A DNA stretch of 64,000 nucleotides from Echinarachnius parma (Eukaryota; Echinodermata; Echinoidea; Clypeasteroida; Echinarachniidae). Shown here one piece after another: positions 34,076 to 46,166 of the stretch. The notes under the pieces are model-generated. The model was given only the letters and a program-made list of their open reading frames with translations. It searched no databases and was not told the origin of the DNA. Where the stretch lies: the NCBI GenBank assembly GCA_037951105.1, contig JBAMJV010005534.1, forward strand, positions 115,473-179,472, in the 5' to 3' direction. A program made the position numbers and the translations under genes. Within the stretch, counting starts at the first letter, position 1; each line of letters starts with the position of its first letter.

Positions 34076-34112
34076 CAAGTGCTCATATAGACATAACCTT
34101 GGTGTGGCGCTA

Positions 34113-34830
34113 AGTTTGACGTTTATTGACGGTTGATTGTCTCAAATTCTGGGTGAATGATGTGACGTACTGGAGTGACGTATAGGGTGACAAGTTGACA
34201 CAAGATGAGTATTAATATTATCACACGAGTTGACATTTCTTTACTAGCTGACTGACTAGCCGACTGACTGTTCAATAACATTGGCTTCTCCAGATTATTG
34301 CAATTTTCAAATCAAACCCCCAAATGACGGTTGTTCTCATTCAGAGAAAATGTGATGTCTAACAATTGTCTACGCCCTCACTTGGTGTGCCTGAGAAACA
34401 AATCTAAAACTCTCGCTTCTGACGTCATCGCCAAAATTCATAAGCTCGTATTTACATCCCGGCCCCTTAAATGGAAGCCCTAGCTATACATTTACAAACA
34501 AAAATTACTTTCTGAATTTTGCTTTCCTTCAACCACAATCGGTCGCTAACTTGCTATAGAACCACTTATCACAAACAATAACATACAGCATGTGTGTTAT
34601 AATCACCTCAATCTATCTTCATAATCCACTTGTATGTGTGAATTCAACTTGGCCTATATAATTAAGCTTTAAAATAATCATCAAAGTTAAGTAAATTGTG
34701 TACACATTCTGTTCTACCTTCACTAAATAATGTAAATTACTTTCAAATACAGTGTCCATCTTTTCCGGCCCCTTTGACAATCTCAATCCTAAAATTGACA
34801 TACCTTGACGTGTTACCAAATCAATGTAAT
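34113..34830 (+). repeat. Two-block repeat, order A then B
   Basis: Block A (34113-34458, tgtggcgctaagtttgacg to gctcgtatttaca) and block B (34591-34830, tgtgtgttataatcacc to ttaccaaatcaat) match 50411-50764 and 50159-50400 almost perfectly. There the order is B then A. Block A begins TG and ends CA as an LTR would. About 130 bp of other sequence separates the blocks here. Confidence 0.85.
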
Positions 34831-35287
34831 TTTAGCATAAACACATACTAGTTCTATATGTGAGAAGTCTGCCGTATATACATCTTACATGTATTGCTCT
34901 TTCATCAATTTAACATCATACATGTCCTTTTGACACAGATTTTGCTTAAAATAAAAGGAAAATCAATACTAAACATAATGGCCGGTATTCTGAAGTCGTG
35001 TCTAACTTAGTCATGACTAAAGTTAAACAACTGTTTAGTTAGACAGGACTTAAACACGAGGTCGCGTCTAAGTCCTGTCTAACTTAATTTCGTATTCTGA
35101 AGTCGTGTCTAAGTCCTGACTAACTAAACACTTGTTTAACTTTAAACAGGACTTTTGCGCATGCTCTGTAGGCATTTCTGACGTAATTCCGCTATTACGC
35201 GATTGCGCCACGCTAGCGCTGCAGACGATAAGCAGAATGCGCATGCGCAATTCATGCTATCGATTGCGTATATCGCTGATATCGTAT

Positions 35288-38200
35288 CGTTGATCGCAAT
35301 TTTTTTTTTTTTTTTTTTCTTTTTGATTCCTTTCCGGTTTTTGTTTTAATAGAATGCTTAAAAAAAAGCAAAAGTAGATTTCTTTTTAGATAGTGTTTTG
35401 GGCTTCCGATATAAGGGGGTATTGAAACAAAAGCGATTCGTATGAGTTATTTTAAAAGAAATACATGGAATTGGTAAATACTTTTGTTTGGAGTATAATG
35501 AATGCGAAGTGATGGAGAAAAGGGTTCAGTGCTTGACGAAAGGGTTCCTTCTAGCTGGAAATGCAGTGATTACCCTCGCAATCCCGAGGCATTTGGGGTT
35601 TGGCTACCTATTATAAGCCCCTATAGATTGGTGCAGTCTGATCTCGGTCAAGACTGAAGGATGTTAAAGAAAGGCAAAATTCAGTAGTGACGTGTTTTGT
35701 CTATTGTTTATTCTTATTTTTGTGTAGTGAAGGGGATGGGTGGCGGCTCATTCGGACGGTAGTTTATTATTATTCTTTTTTCGCACTTGGTGGTTCGATT
35801 CGATTTATTTGTTTTGTTCTTCTTTTTTCTTCTATGTATTGTTATTCTTGTGACTGTTTAACTTTTTTAATTTCTTTTCCAAGGGGTATGGCGGTAGTTC
35901 CTCTTTTTTCATATTTTTGTGGTAACAGTCAGAATTATGAGGGTTACTCTAAAGAAGTGTGTGTCCCCTTCTCATTACTCAGGTTATATTTAAATAGAAA
36001 TGATGATAAAGTTTATATGTATTGATATTGATATATAATGACGGACTTTGATAATATATCGTTTAATTGTAATTTTGTATCCTTGAATGTTAAGGGAATA
36101 AGGGAAAGAACAAAAAGGGGTGGTATTTTATCTTGGTTACGAGATAAACGAGTAGAAGTAGCTTTTTTGCAGGAGACTTACAGCACTAATGATGTTGAAG
36201 ATGTATGGGGTTCTTTGTGGGATGGAACAATTTATTATAGCCATGGGACAAATCACAGTAGAGGGGTGGCGGTATTGATAGATTCTAAATTAGATATCCA
36301 GGTTCTTCAAGTGCGCAATGATAATGCAGGGAGATTTATTATTTTAGACTGTATTATTCAGGGATTAAGATTAATATTAATAAACGCGTATTTTCCAGTA
36401 AGAGGGAAATCAATGGAGCAGATTGAGTTTTTGAATAGTATTGATAACAGTTTGGATACAATAAATGGTAATGGTAACCCAATAATTATGGGAGGGGATT
36501 TTAATATGATTTATAATGTTGATTTAGATTATTTGGGAAGTAATAAAAAAGAGGTACAGTCGATATTTCTTAAACACTTTGATAATTATAAGGATAAATG
36601 GACTTTATTAGATATTTGGCGGGGAAAAAATGGTTTAAAAAAACAATATACGTTTAAACAAATTAACCCCTTTGTCCAAAGTCGTTTAGATTATTTTTTT
36701 ATTTCATATAGTTTAGAACAAATTGTCTTAAAATGTAATATAATACCATCAATTGCACCAGATCATTTTGCTGTTCAGTTACAATTTTATAATTTGCCTA
36801 ATTTTTCAATTAAAGGTAAAGGTAGTTACTGGAAGTTCAATAATAGTTTATGTGGAGATGGGGAATTTATTAGACAGATGGAAGTGGAAATAGGGAGATT
36901 AAGAAATATATATGAAAAAGAAATTAAAGATGTAAGAGTGTATTGGGATTTTTTGAAAATGAAAATTAGCAATTTTATTAGGAAATTTTCTAAAGAAAAA
37001 TCTAGAAAAAGGAAAGAAAAAGTTCAAAATCTTGAAAATGATATAAGTGTAATTGAAAAAGAATTGATAGAAAAGGTAGAAAAGGAAAAGGTTGATTTGT
37101 TGGAAAATAAAAGAATGGAGTTAAAAAAATGTTATGAATATATTAATGAGGGTTTGAAAGTTCGATCTCGAGCATCATTTTATGAGAGAGGGGAACAAAA
37201 TACTAAATATTTTGTGCAACTAATGGAAGCAAATAAAAAGAAGACAATTATAAGTAAATTATTAGTAGATGGAGGAAAAATAAGTTTTGATATGGATATT
37301 ATTATTCGGGAAATACAAAGGTTTTATGCTGGATTATATTCCAAATTTGTTGTTGATGTAGAATTATTTAATGAAAGTTTATTTTTTAAAGGTTTGCCAA
37401 AATTAGGTTTAGAATCAAAGGAAATTTGCGAAGGTAATATAACTCAAGGGGAATGTATAGCGGTTTTAAAAGAAATGAAAGGTAATAAGTCACCCGGAAA
37501 CGATGGTCTTAGTGTAGAGTTTTATGAATTATTTTGGCCTGTTATTGGTGATATTGTGGTAAGGGCTTTAAATGAAGCATTTGTTAAAGAAGAATTATCT
37601 TCTTCACAAAAACAAGCTATTATAATATTGATTCAAAAGGAAGATAAAGACCCCTTACAAATAACAAATTACAGGCCTATATCATTATTAAATGTAGATT
37701 ACAAAATTTTAGCTAAGATATTGTCTGTTCGGATTAAAAAAGTATTAGGGGAACTTACTAGTATAGATCAGGTAGGATATTTAAAAGGGAGAAATATCGG
37801 TGAGGCTATAAGATTGATAGACGATATGATTTTCTATACTAAAACAAATAATATACCAGGGTTTTTATTAGCCATTGACTTTAAAAAGGCTTTTGATACT
37901 GTTTCTCATGATTTTTTGCAAAATGTGTTAAAGACGTTTGGTTTTGGGACTTCATTTTGTAAATGGGTTCGTACACTCTACAAGGGCGCTCAGAGTTGTG
38001 TATTTAACGGCAATGTATCGACTGGTTATTTTAATATTATGAAAGGGGTAAGGCAGGGAGACCCCTTATCACCCTATTTATTTATATTATGTATAGAAAC
38101 TTTAGCACGCTCGATTAGGACCGACAATGAAATTTCAGGGTTTATTTTGGGAAATGCACATATTAAACAAGTATTATACGCAGACGATATGACGCTTTTT

Positions 38201-40123
38201 GTAAAAGATAAAGATTCGTTGATAAAATTAAATGAAAAATTTGAAACTTTTGCTATAATATCGGGATTACAAATTAATCGAGACAAAACATATGTTTTGT
38301 TATTAGGCCCTCTTCATGGAAAAGAAATTGTAACTCCTTTTGGTACAAAAGTTGGGATGATTAAAATATTAGGTGTATATTTTTCTATGGACCCTGAAGT
38401 TCGAGAAAGAATGAATTATAAAGAAATTTTAAGTAAAATTAAACATTTATTAATATGGTGGAAACAGCGGGACTTGACCCTGATGGGAAAAATTCAATTG
38501 ATAAAGACGTTTGTGATTTCTAAATTAATATTTGTATCTTCACTCACTCCAATTCCGCAAGGTGTAATAGAAGATTTGAATAGATTAACATTTGATTTTT
38601 TGTGGCATGGAAAAGATAAAATTAAACGGGAAGTTACTTTTTTGAATTACGAAAAAGGGGGTCTAAAAATGATTGATTTTCAATTATTTATTCGGACACA
38701 GAGAATAATGTGAATTAAGAGACTTTTTGAGGGGGAATCAATGATGGGATGGAAAAGAGTTTTTAAATTCTTGACTAGACAAGCAGGAGGTTTGTTGGTT
38801 TTCTTTTGTAATGTTTCATTTGATTTATTGAATTTGTCACTTCCGGGTTTTTACAGGGAAATGTTAGAAGCTTGGATAGGTTCAAAAGATTTTTTGTTAA
38901 AAGAAACTGGAAGCAGGAATCAAATTGTTTTTAATAATAGATATATTCGAATTAATGGACAAATTTATTATAATGAAACATTATTTTTGAAAAATGTTTA
39001 TAAAATACATCATATAGTCGATAGCAAAGGAAGAATAAAATCTGTCAAGGAATTTTTGAGACTAGGATTAGATAGGTCAGAAATTGACATAGTGAAACAG
39101 ATTTTTGAAAATATACCATTTATATGGAAACAATTGTTAAGTAGAGATTATAATGTGATGGAAGATACTGCACTGAATTTGGAGTTTCGATTGAGTGGAA
39201 AAGATTATTCATTGTGTGATATAACTTCAAAATATATATATGATCATTTGTTAAATTTAAGATTAGAGAAGTCTTTTGCAGTTCGCAACATAGAACACTT
39301 ATATAATGTCTTTGGAAAAGATAATGAAAATATTTTTCTACGCTCCCGAAAATCCACGCTTAATAGTTCACTAAGGGAATTTCAATTTAAATTACTATAC
39401 AATCTTATTTATACAAAGAAACACATGTTTACTTTTCATATGGGGGATAGTAATTTATGCTCTTTTTGTCATAAAATGCAGGAAACATATGAACATTTGT
39501 TTTACTTTTGTGAAAAAGTAAGAATGATCTGGGTAGACTGCGGTAACGAGTTTGATTTAGAAGAATTAATAAATATAGATTGGAAAGGGGTCCATGTAGG
39601 AATCAAGGTTAGTAATGTAGGAAAAGATCAATTATTAAATCATGTTATATTGTTGATAAAAAGTATGATATTTGTTAATAGTAGAACGAAAGATTATCCT
39701 CCAACTATAAAAGATATTAAAGATACATTATTGAAAAATAAAGAGGAAGAAAGAAAGATAGCTGAACAGAGAGGAACATTGCAAATTCATTATAGAAAAT
39801 GGAACACACTCTCTGACTAGGGTATGACACAGAGACACCATGTACAGAGTTCTTACTACCGCCTCCCCCCCCCCCCCCTTTTTTTTTCTTTTTCTTTTTA
39901 TCTTTCTTCTGTTAGTTCGCTATTGTTTCTCTGTTTTACTATAGATCTCTTTTTTTCTCAAACACTATGATTATCATTATATGTATAAGAACAGATTGTA
40001 TATATGTAATGCTGTACACAATTAGTTTGTTGTACTTATATGAATGATTTGTATTGTAAATTTACGTTGTAAATTTGTTTGAGAGAAAATAAAATACTAT
40101 TACAAAACAAAAAAAAATCGTAT
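35288..40123 (+). mobile_element. Tx1/L1-like LINE, 5' truncated, nearly intact ORF2
   Basis: Comprises a T-run at 35300-35319, about 700 bp without a credible ORF1, the long ORF2 (36038-39820), a 3' region with a CT/T-rich stretch, AATAAA at 40088-40093 and a short A-run ending at about 40117. A possible 7-bp target duplication atcgtat lies at 35281-35287 and 40117-40123. Base composition is much more A+T-rich than the neighbouring host gene exons. It sits in the Harbinger-type element. Confidence 0.8.
36038..39820 (+). pseudogene. LINE ORF2: endonuclease-reverse transcriptase, one stop
   Basis: A 1260-codon frame broken only by TGA at 38711-38713. Residues about 10-250 form an apurinic-type endonuclease (SLNVKGI, FLQETYS, MGGDFNMI, SRLDYFFIS, APDHFAV). 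Residues about 470-790 form the RT (YRPISLLNVDYKILAKIL, AIDFKKAFDTVSHDFL, GVRQGDPLSPYLFIL, LYADDMTLF, ILGVYF). The C-terminal part after the stop keeps FQFKLLYNLIYTKKHMF and a zinc-knuckle CSFCHKMQETYEHLFYFC. Such proteins nick the target and copy their own RNA in place. GVRQGDPLSP and YKILAKIL favour the L1/Tx1 group. Every catalytic motif I can check is intact, so the copy is young. The single stop would truncate it downstream of the RT. Confidence 0.92.
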
Positions 40124-41098
40124 AAATGGCACGGAGTTTTCGGCTGATTAAACTTAAAATTCAAGCAGAAAAAGTCTCTTACAAGCTGGATATTTCACTT
40201 TAGACCAAGGAATTTACAAGGCGTCACCAGACAATAAGGTTAGTTGATATTACCGAAGAAAATGATAGGGCAACACGTGAAAAAAACCTGCAATTCTTAT
40301 TTGAAATTTTGAGGGTGCACGTAGAGTTATCCTCCGCCGCAACTTCCCGGTAGAGTACAGAAGTGTGTGCTGTAGGTTGCAAAGCAGCAGAATCGCGCTC
40401 TTAAACAGCACTTAAACAACTAGACCGCGGGCCGAACCGTGAAAATCGCCTTATTTCTTGACTTTCGTGCTTCAAATCTCGTATCTACCTGAATTTTGGC
40501 ATGTGGGTAGTGAAAAATTCACTGAACACAAATTCATAACTCGTCAAGCTCAAAAAGTGCGCATTTTTTCAAAAAGTAGAAAAAACTAGGAATTTTGTTT
40601 TGTAACACTCTCTGAAAAATAATCCAATCCCAGTGCATCTCTCATTAGAACGTAACAGTGTCCCATAAGCTAGGGCCAATCAGATCGCTTGTTTTATCGT
40701 TGTACGAAAAGTTTGTTTTGATGCGATGTAATGACACGTACTTTATCTGGATTTTGTTGTTTACATGGAAACTAAACTCACAGTAAATTAATTCATTTAG
40801 AGGAATTAATTCCGAAATAGATAAGGAATGAGTACCACCTTGAAAATTTACCAAAAACACATTAGAAGTTGATAAATAATTTAACGAAAAGAGACCGATA
40901 CGGCACTAGCACTTCGGCTAACGAAGATCATCAGGCTAGTGTCGCCTGAGCTGCGGGGCACTGGTCGGCTACAAAAGGTGGCATGGAGGCATAATGCAAT
41001 CGCCCTCAGCATGAATCTAGTTTAATTTTACCCCGGGAAAAAGCTATTCTCCTAGTTACTGTCTGTCTTGGAATGGATTGTAATATATTTGTCTTTAT
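40124..41098. other. Harbinger-type element interior, no gene seen
   Basis: No repeat or frame that I recognise, apart from short inverted pairs near 40895-40935 (cactagc ... gctagtg). Confidence 0.4.
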
Positions 41099-41291
41099 CT
41101 AAAGGGAAAGTCCACCCTAAATCTAAGTTAGTTAAGATAATGGCATAACTAAAGAGAGGAACGTGACAGTGAAAAATTTCTTCTTGTAAATATATTGCCT
41201 ATTTTTTTTATAATTTATTAATTTTCCATGATGAAACATTTTCTGCTTCTATTAAAACCAACTTTTTTTCAGGGTGGACTTTTCCTTTGAG
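41099..41291. mobile_element. Short MITE with AGGGAAAGTCCACCCT ends
   Basis: Left end taaagggaaagtccaccct at 41099 and right end agggtggacttttccttt at about 41290 are inverted repeats. Flanks (ctaa / tttg) resemble a decayed TTAA target. 192 bp, A+T-rich interior. Confidence 0.65.
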
Positions 41292-41987
41292 GAAATAAAT
41301 AAAGGAGAGAAATAGAGGGTAGATGGAGAGATTGTGAAATTTGGTAGACTGGTATTTATTTATTTATATACATTTGTTAAACTTTTTATTTTGCCTTTTT
41401 TTTTGCATCAGGACTAATGGTATTCGATTCATCACACAGCACACTCCCCAACTGAAATCATCCTTCAGCATCCCATTGGCAATATATATAATAATAATTT
41501 AAATAATAATACAATAAATCAAAAATACAAAAAAAAACCCATGTATACACCGACAACTTATCTCTCTTATCATATCTATCTTTCTCTCTTACACACACAC
41601 AAACACACCCACACCAAAACATACATGTACACAAAGATACAAACAATCCAGTCCAGACAATGCACTTATTTATCACACCAAATTAATTGATATTAGAGCA
41701 CGATAAGAACAGTTGTAAAAAAAATGAGATTTTCCATATTTAGTAAAATCTTTATGATCTTATTTTATCTATCTCAATGAAATGAAAATCACTGGAAATT
41801 CTGGTAATTGGGCAAAATACAAAACAGTAGAAGTAATGCATAGATTAAGTAGACGCATAAAGAACAAACATTCTTATAAATGAGGTAACATTTTCTGGCT
41901 ATTGAAAAGAATCTCGGTTATAGCGAGATTCCGGTTATAACGAGGTAAAATCGATAGTCCCGACTACCTTGTTATAAAGGGTGCGGT

Positions 41988-42362
41988 TCGTTATTCCGAA
42001 GGTTCATTATTCCGAAGGTTCGTTATTCCGAAGGTTCGTTATTCCGAACACGCAAATTTCCTATACCTGAATGTTCGTTAATCCGAAAATGAAATAGGGT
42101 TCGTTAATCCGAACATTTGTTGCATTATTCCGAAGGTTCGTTATTCCGAAGGTTCGTTATTCCGAAGGTTCGTTATTCCGAAGGTTCGTTATTCCGAAGG
42201 TTCGTTATTCCGAAGGTTCGTTATTCCGAAGGTTCGCTATTCCTAAAATGAAATCGGGTTCGTTATTCCGAAGGTTCGTTATTCCGAAGGTTCGTTATTC
42301 CGAAGGTTCGTTATTCCGAAGGTTCGCTATTCCTAAAATGAAATCGGGTTCGTTAATCCGAA
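41988..42362 (+). repeat. 16-bp satellite array, forward orientation
   Basis: Tandem GGTTCGTTATTCCGAA units, about 17 recognisable copies in runs separated by short spacers (aaatgaaatcgggttcgtt recurs). Just upstream, 41910-41960, is a related phrase with (c/g)gttata(a/g)cgag repeated. Many units are identical, suggesting recent homogenisation. Confidence 0.9.
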
Positions 42363-42529
42363 AATGAATTTGGGTTTGTTATAATGCGATAATTTCATAT
42401 AAAGAGATAAAATAAACTTAAATGTTTGATTGGTCTGGCCAAGGGAGGGAAAGGGTGAGGGGTATGCTTAATGCAGGCTGTAAATTAAATAAACAAAACA
42501 CAAACTATAGTATAATAATAAGCCCGATT

Positions 42530-42812
42530 TAATTTTCGGAATAACGAACCCGATTTTATTTTCGGATCAACGAACCTTCGGAATAACGAACCTTCGGAAT
42601 AACGAACCTTCGGAATAACGAATCCGATTTTATTTTCGGATCAACGAACCTTCGGAATAACGAACCGTCGGAATAACGAACCTTCGGAATAACGAACCTT
42701 CGGAATAACGAACCTTCGGAATAACGAACCTTCGGAATAACGAACCTTCGGAATAACAAACCTTCGGAATAACTGAACCTTCGGAATAACGAACCTTCGG
42801 AATAACGGACTG
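42530..42812 (-). repeat. 16-bp satellite array, reverse orientation
   Basis: The same unit in reverse complement (CTTCGGAATAACGAAC), about 15 copies, again with cgattttattttcgga spacers. With the forward array it makes a roughly 0.8-kb palindrome around a 165-bp non-repetitive centre. The short minus-strand frame with repeating RRFVIPKVRYSEGSLF reading is a by-product of the array. Confidence 0.9.
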
Positions 42813-44204
42813 TAACCGTTATAAAGAGGTTTCCCCAGTTAGCAATACAAAATTATCATAATTCATACAACAAATATTCAAATATTTAATATCATGTTGT
42901 ACTGTTTCATTGATTCATACAAAGCATGTAAACCAGACATACAATCAACGTCCCTATTACTTGCCTCTGATGATTTGTTTTCTTTGTTTTTAAACATAAC
43001 ATAGACAAACATAATATTTGTCTTAATTTCATTAGTTTGTAAGGCAAATAAAACAAAACAAATAATATGAGCATTTATGGAAACGTTTTACATGTACATC
43101 ACAATTCTTCCTGAGCTGAAGCAAACCTATTCATAAAACAATTCATGCTTTCACTAGTCCGTTTCTTAACTCACTACAGAGTGCAAATATTTAAAACAGC
43201 TTCTATACATTGTATACTAGTGTGTTAATGTTAATCTTAACAGCAAAATACTATATATACAGTAGTTAAAAGAAGGCAGACATGGAAGAAAGATTACTTG
43301 CACAAATTGATAAATAACCACATTGTACACCATAAAACATAAGCTTATGTATGAATAGAATCATGATCATTAAAATGTGTAACTTATTCATCTTACATAA
43401 TTGATATACTTGTCATAATGGAACAAAATACTAAATGCACAAGAGTACATTCCCAAGTTCAAATATACACTGGTACAGTGTATCTATTCATAAGCAGTGA
43501 ATACAAGTCAAGGAACCTCAATCTTCCAACATCTATTTTCTTCCCATTATTTTGGGTAAAATATTACAGGTATGATAGAAAACAACTTACAAGTGTCATG
43601 TTATAACAACAACAAAATAAATAGATGGATAAATAAACTTTAACAAATCAAATTACTTGGTCATGGAAATTAAAATTAGTCAAAATGTATCAGAAACAGA
43701 TTTGTTAAAACAAAATATTGGTTCATGTTAATACGGTAAGCATAAATTATGTTAAACTTTATGACACTTCTTTTACCTACATGTAGCACTCTGGCTAGAA
43801 TGGTACCCATTTACACATGGGTGGAACATGGTAACCATAGATTAATATCTGCCTAAAGGACTATAGGTGAACCATCCATCTTAAAATGTTTGTTTACCAG
43901 TAGACTTTTTAAGGATATACTTAGCTCCATTGCAGATAATGCAATGCACTGGCAATATATTCAGTTTATAAGTCATGGCTGGTAGAGGGTTGATGTCCGT
44001 GTGAAAAACTTGACCAAAGCAGTCTCTTTGGTACAGGGGAATCCTCACTTGCTGACACTTACTTGATACTTGATGAGGTAATCCCTTGATGCAGCTGCAA
44101 AGCTATACTTGGATGATGTGCTGGTGTGTCATCAGGAGGTGCCATAATACAATTTTCACTTTGCACATGTGTACAATAAAGATGCAAGAGTGAATGTGCA
44201 AGCA
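42813..44204. other. A+T-rich stretch, no gene seen
   Basis: No frame longer than about 60 codons and no repeat that I recognise. Confidence 0.4.
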
Positions 44205-44690
44205 AAAAATCATGTATAGTGACATTTAAACAATGTGGGAGACTGGGAGCCCACGGGAGACTGCACTTCTCTAATGGTGGGTAATGCAGCCATTTGAAAG
44301 GTAGTCAGTCCTGTTATTTTGATGACCGGCCCAGAGAGATGGTTCCAGACTCGTATGGTCCGTGGATACAAAAATGACACCTTGTCAATAGTAGATAATG
44401 GAACGGTGAACTTCAGGTTGTGATCGTGTCTTGAATAACAGTTGGCTTGGCGGACTTCTGGTGGGAAAGGCATGTGGCCTGGCCTAGCTGATGCTGGATC
44501 TTGTAAAAGAGTGTGCACTGTGCAAGGAGTCACCGGACGTGTAGTCGGTCCCACCCACATCTACAATGTTTTGTAAATGGTCCTGATAGGACGGTCCCAC
44601 CCAAGGGCTGTCACGAGCGAGGAAGATGTGGTGGATCTTGAATTGCTGATCAAGTCTTGCTGGCTCTTCTTGGGGCTATTCGGTAAATAG
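44205..44690 (-). pseudogene. LINE 3' coding tail fragment
   Basis: Minus strand carries VGPTTRPVTPCTVHTLLQDP, ASARPGH, and after a frame change SFLYPRTIRVWNHLSGPVIK with TTFQ downstream. This follows the pattern (RRQQxLxxxxYxTSSxT...PRTIRxWNxLPxxV) at the end of non-LTR RT proteins. Frameshifted at several places. Confidence 0.6.
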
Positions 44691-45467
44691 CTGTGTCTTC
44701 TCAGCATCTGTGGGTTTTAACAAGGAGAAGGGAGAAAAGAAAATTAAAACCAATTTCATCAAAGTCATTCTAAATATGAAAATCTATTACTAGTCATTAG
44801 GTGATTTCAGGTAGATAGTTGAAGTCGGTGTTGGTGTTGAGAACGTGGATCAAGCTACTGAACCGAGCTCCAACACCGATGGTAATAATAGAAAGATGAT
44901 ACTGTTCACCTTAATCATGTCATGGATAGCTCAACACCGATTGGACGCCATGCCTTTATGTGATCCTCTCACAATTTTTACGCGAAAAGGTTAGTAAACA
45001 AAAGTGAAATCAGTGAGAAAAGGCATTTAAATTTCAACAGGTAGGACATACAATTTGTAATCATACTGTCAAACCAAAATAGAATATATATCAATCATAT
45101 CCAAGGATTTTCAGTAATTTGTGAATATGTTGTCATTTGGTTCGTGATCTTGAGATTACCAACACTAACATCGAGCTCGAAATCACAAATTTCACTAGGG
45201 ATTAGAATTAGGAAGTTCTCCTTTTTCATGTTTTTGTTCGAGTGCAATTTTATTTCGGGAAAATGGGAATACTTTTTAAGTTTCATTTGATGAAGTCGTA
45301 GAGCTAGATATGTTCATATTATAACGGGAACTTACCAGCCAGTTCCGGATGTCTTAGAGTTACAGTCATCTTCTTCTTCTTCGGGTTAATCTGCCTTCTT
45401 CAATCTGGACTCTGGAGATTCGTGTTCAGTATAGCCATGAATGACTTGTCCCACACATTCACTTCCG

Positions 45468-45705
45468 TGTAATGTACATCGCTGCAACCTCACTTTCCAA
45501 CCTCTTTTCCAAAGTTATCAATTTAGCTGCACACTCCTTGCACTTTTCATAGTTTTTATCACTAGATGGTATACACATGTTTAGAGTGTCGATGACATGT
45601 ATGGGACAGAAGTCGGATTTACTTGCCTCGAAACTTTCCGTCGCACTCGACTCGAACGCAATAGTAGCAGCCAGTGATTGTTGTTTGGGTTTGTTTACAT
45701 ATTAG
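45468..45705 (-). other. Possible small coding exon in Harbinger-type element
   Basis: A minus-strand frame of about 75 codons without early methionine reads AFESSATESFEASKSDFCPI, then SSDKNYEKCKECAAKLITLE and KRLESEVAAMYITRK before a stop. The FCPI...CKEC cysteines and heptad-like KLITLEKRLE suggest a real protein tail. It lies next to the right terminus where accessory (Myb/SANT-type) genes of Harbinger elements can sit. No family recognised. Confidence 0.3.
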
Positions 45706-46166
45706 CGCATGATGAAACAAAGAGCGTGATTGGTCAGTCCACAAATCACGTTATGAGCAACGTACTGTGATTGGTCATTCTTACCGTCGAAACTGACAAA
45801 TATTGGCAATTTTTTTTTGGTTTTTTCCATATTTTCAGAAAATGTGCAGGTTTTATTCTTGACGAGTTTCAGGTATGATTTCAATACTATTTTTACACAA
45901 GTCGACAAAAAACTAGCTAGATACAAGATTTGAAGCACGAGATGAAACGATAATGGACCTCGGCCCGCGGTCTAAACCTCTCGCAGTCGTCTAAAGTTAA
46001 ACAGGACTTAGACAGGACTTCGTGTTTAACTTGACTTAATCACGACTTCAGAATACGAAAAAGTTAGTCACGACCTCCTGACTAAAGTTAGACAGGACTT
46101 AGACAGGACTTTAAACAACTGTTTAGCTAAACAGGACTTAGACACAACTTCAGAATACCGGTCAAT

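Larger units (their letters stand above)
34977..46166. mobile_element. 11.2-kb Harbinger-type element, AAT target
   Basis: AAT precedes GGCCGGTATTCTGAAG and follows its complement CTTCAGAATACCGGTC. Near the ends, phrases such as gtgtctaagtcctgtctaac recur several times in both orientations over about 200 bp, a complex subterminal inverted repeat. Three-base targets and such ends fit PIF/Harbinger. No HARBI1-like DDE nuclease was recognised inside; a doubtful small frame lies at 45468-45700. The element carries a LINE (35288-40123), a small MITE, opposed satellite arrays and a second LINE tail, so its size is mostly later insertions. Confidence 0.7.

Noticed and set aside
35687..36025. 112-codon frame upstream of ORF2 as a LINE ORF1
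   Set aside because: It is hydrophobic and F/Y-rich, with no coiled coil, RRM, zinc knuckle or basic character.
42556..42759. Minus-strand frame encoding a repeated FRRFVIPKVRYSEGSL peptide
   Set aside because: It is the 16-bp satellite read in three phases; no start context or flanking coding signal.
41988..42812. CRISPR-like appearance of regularly repeated 16-bp units
   Set aside because: The units are contiguous, without unique spacers, are present in both orientations, and the context is eukaryotic.
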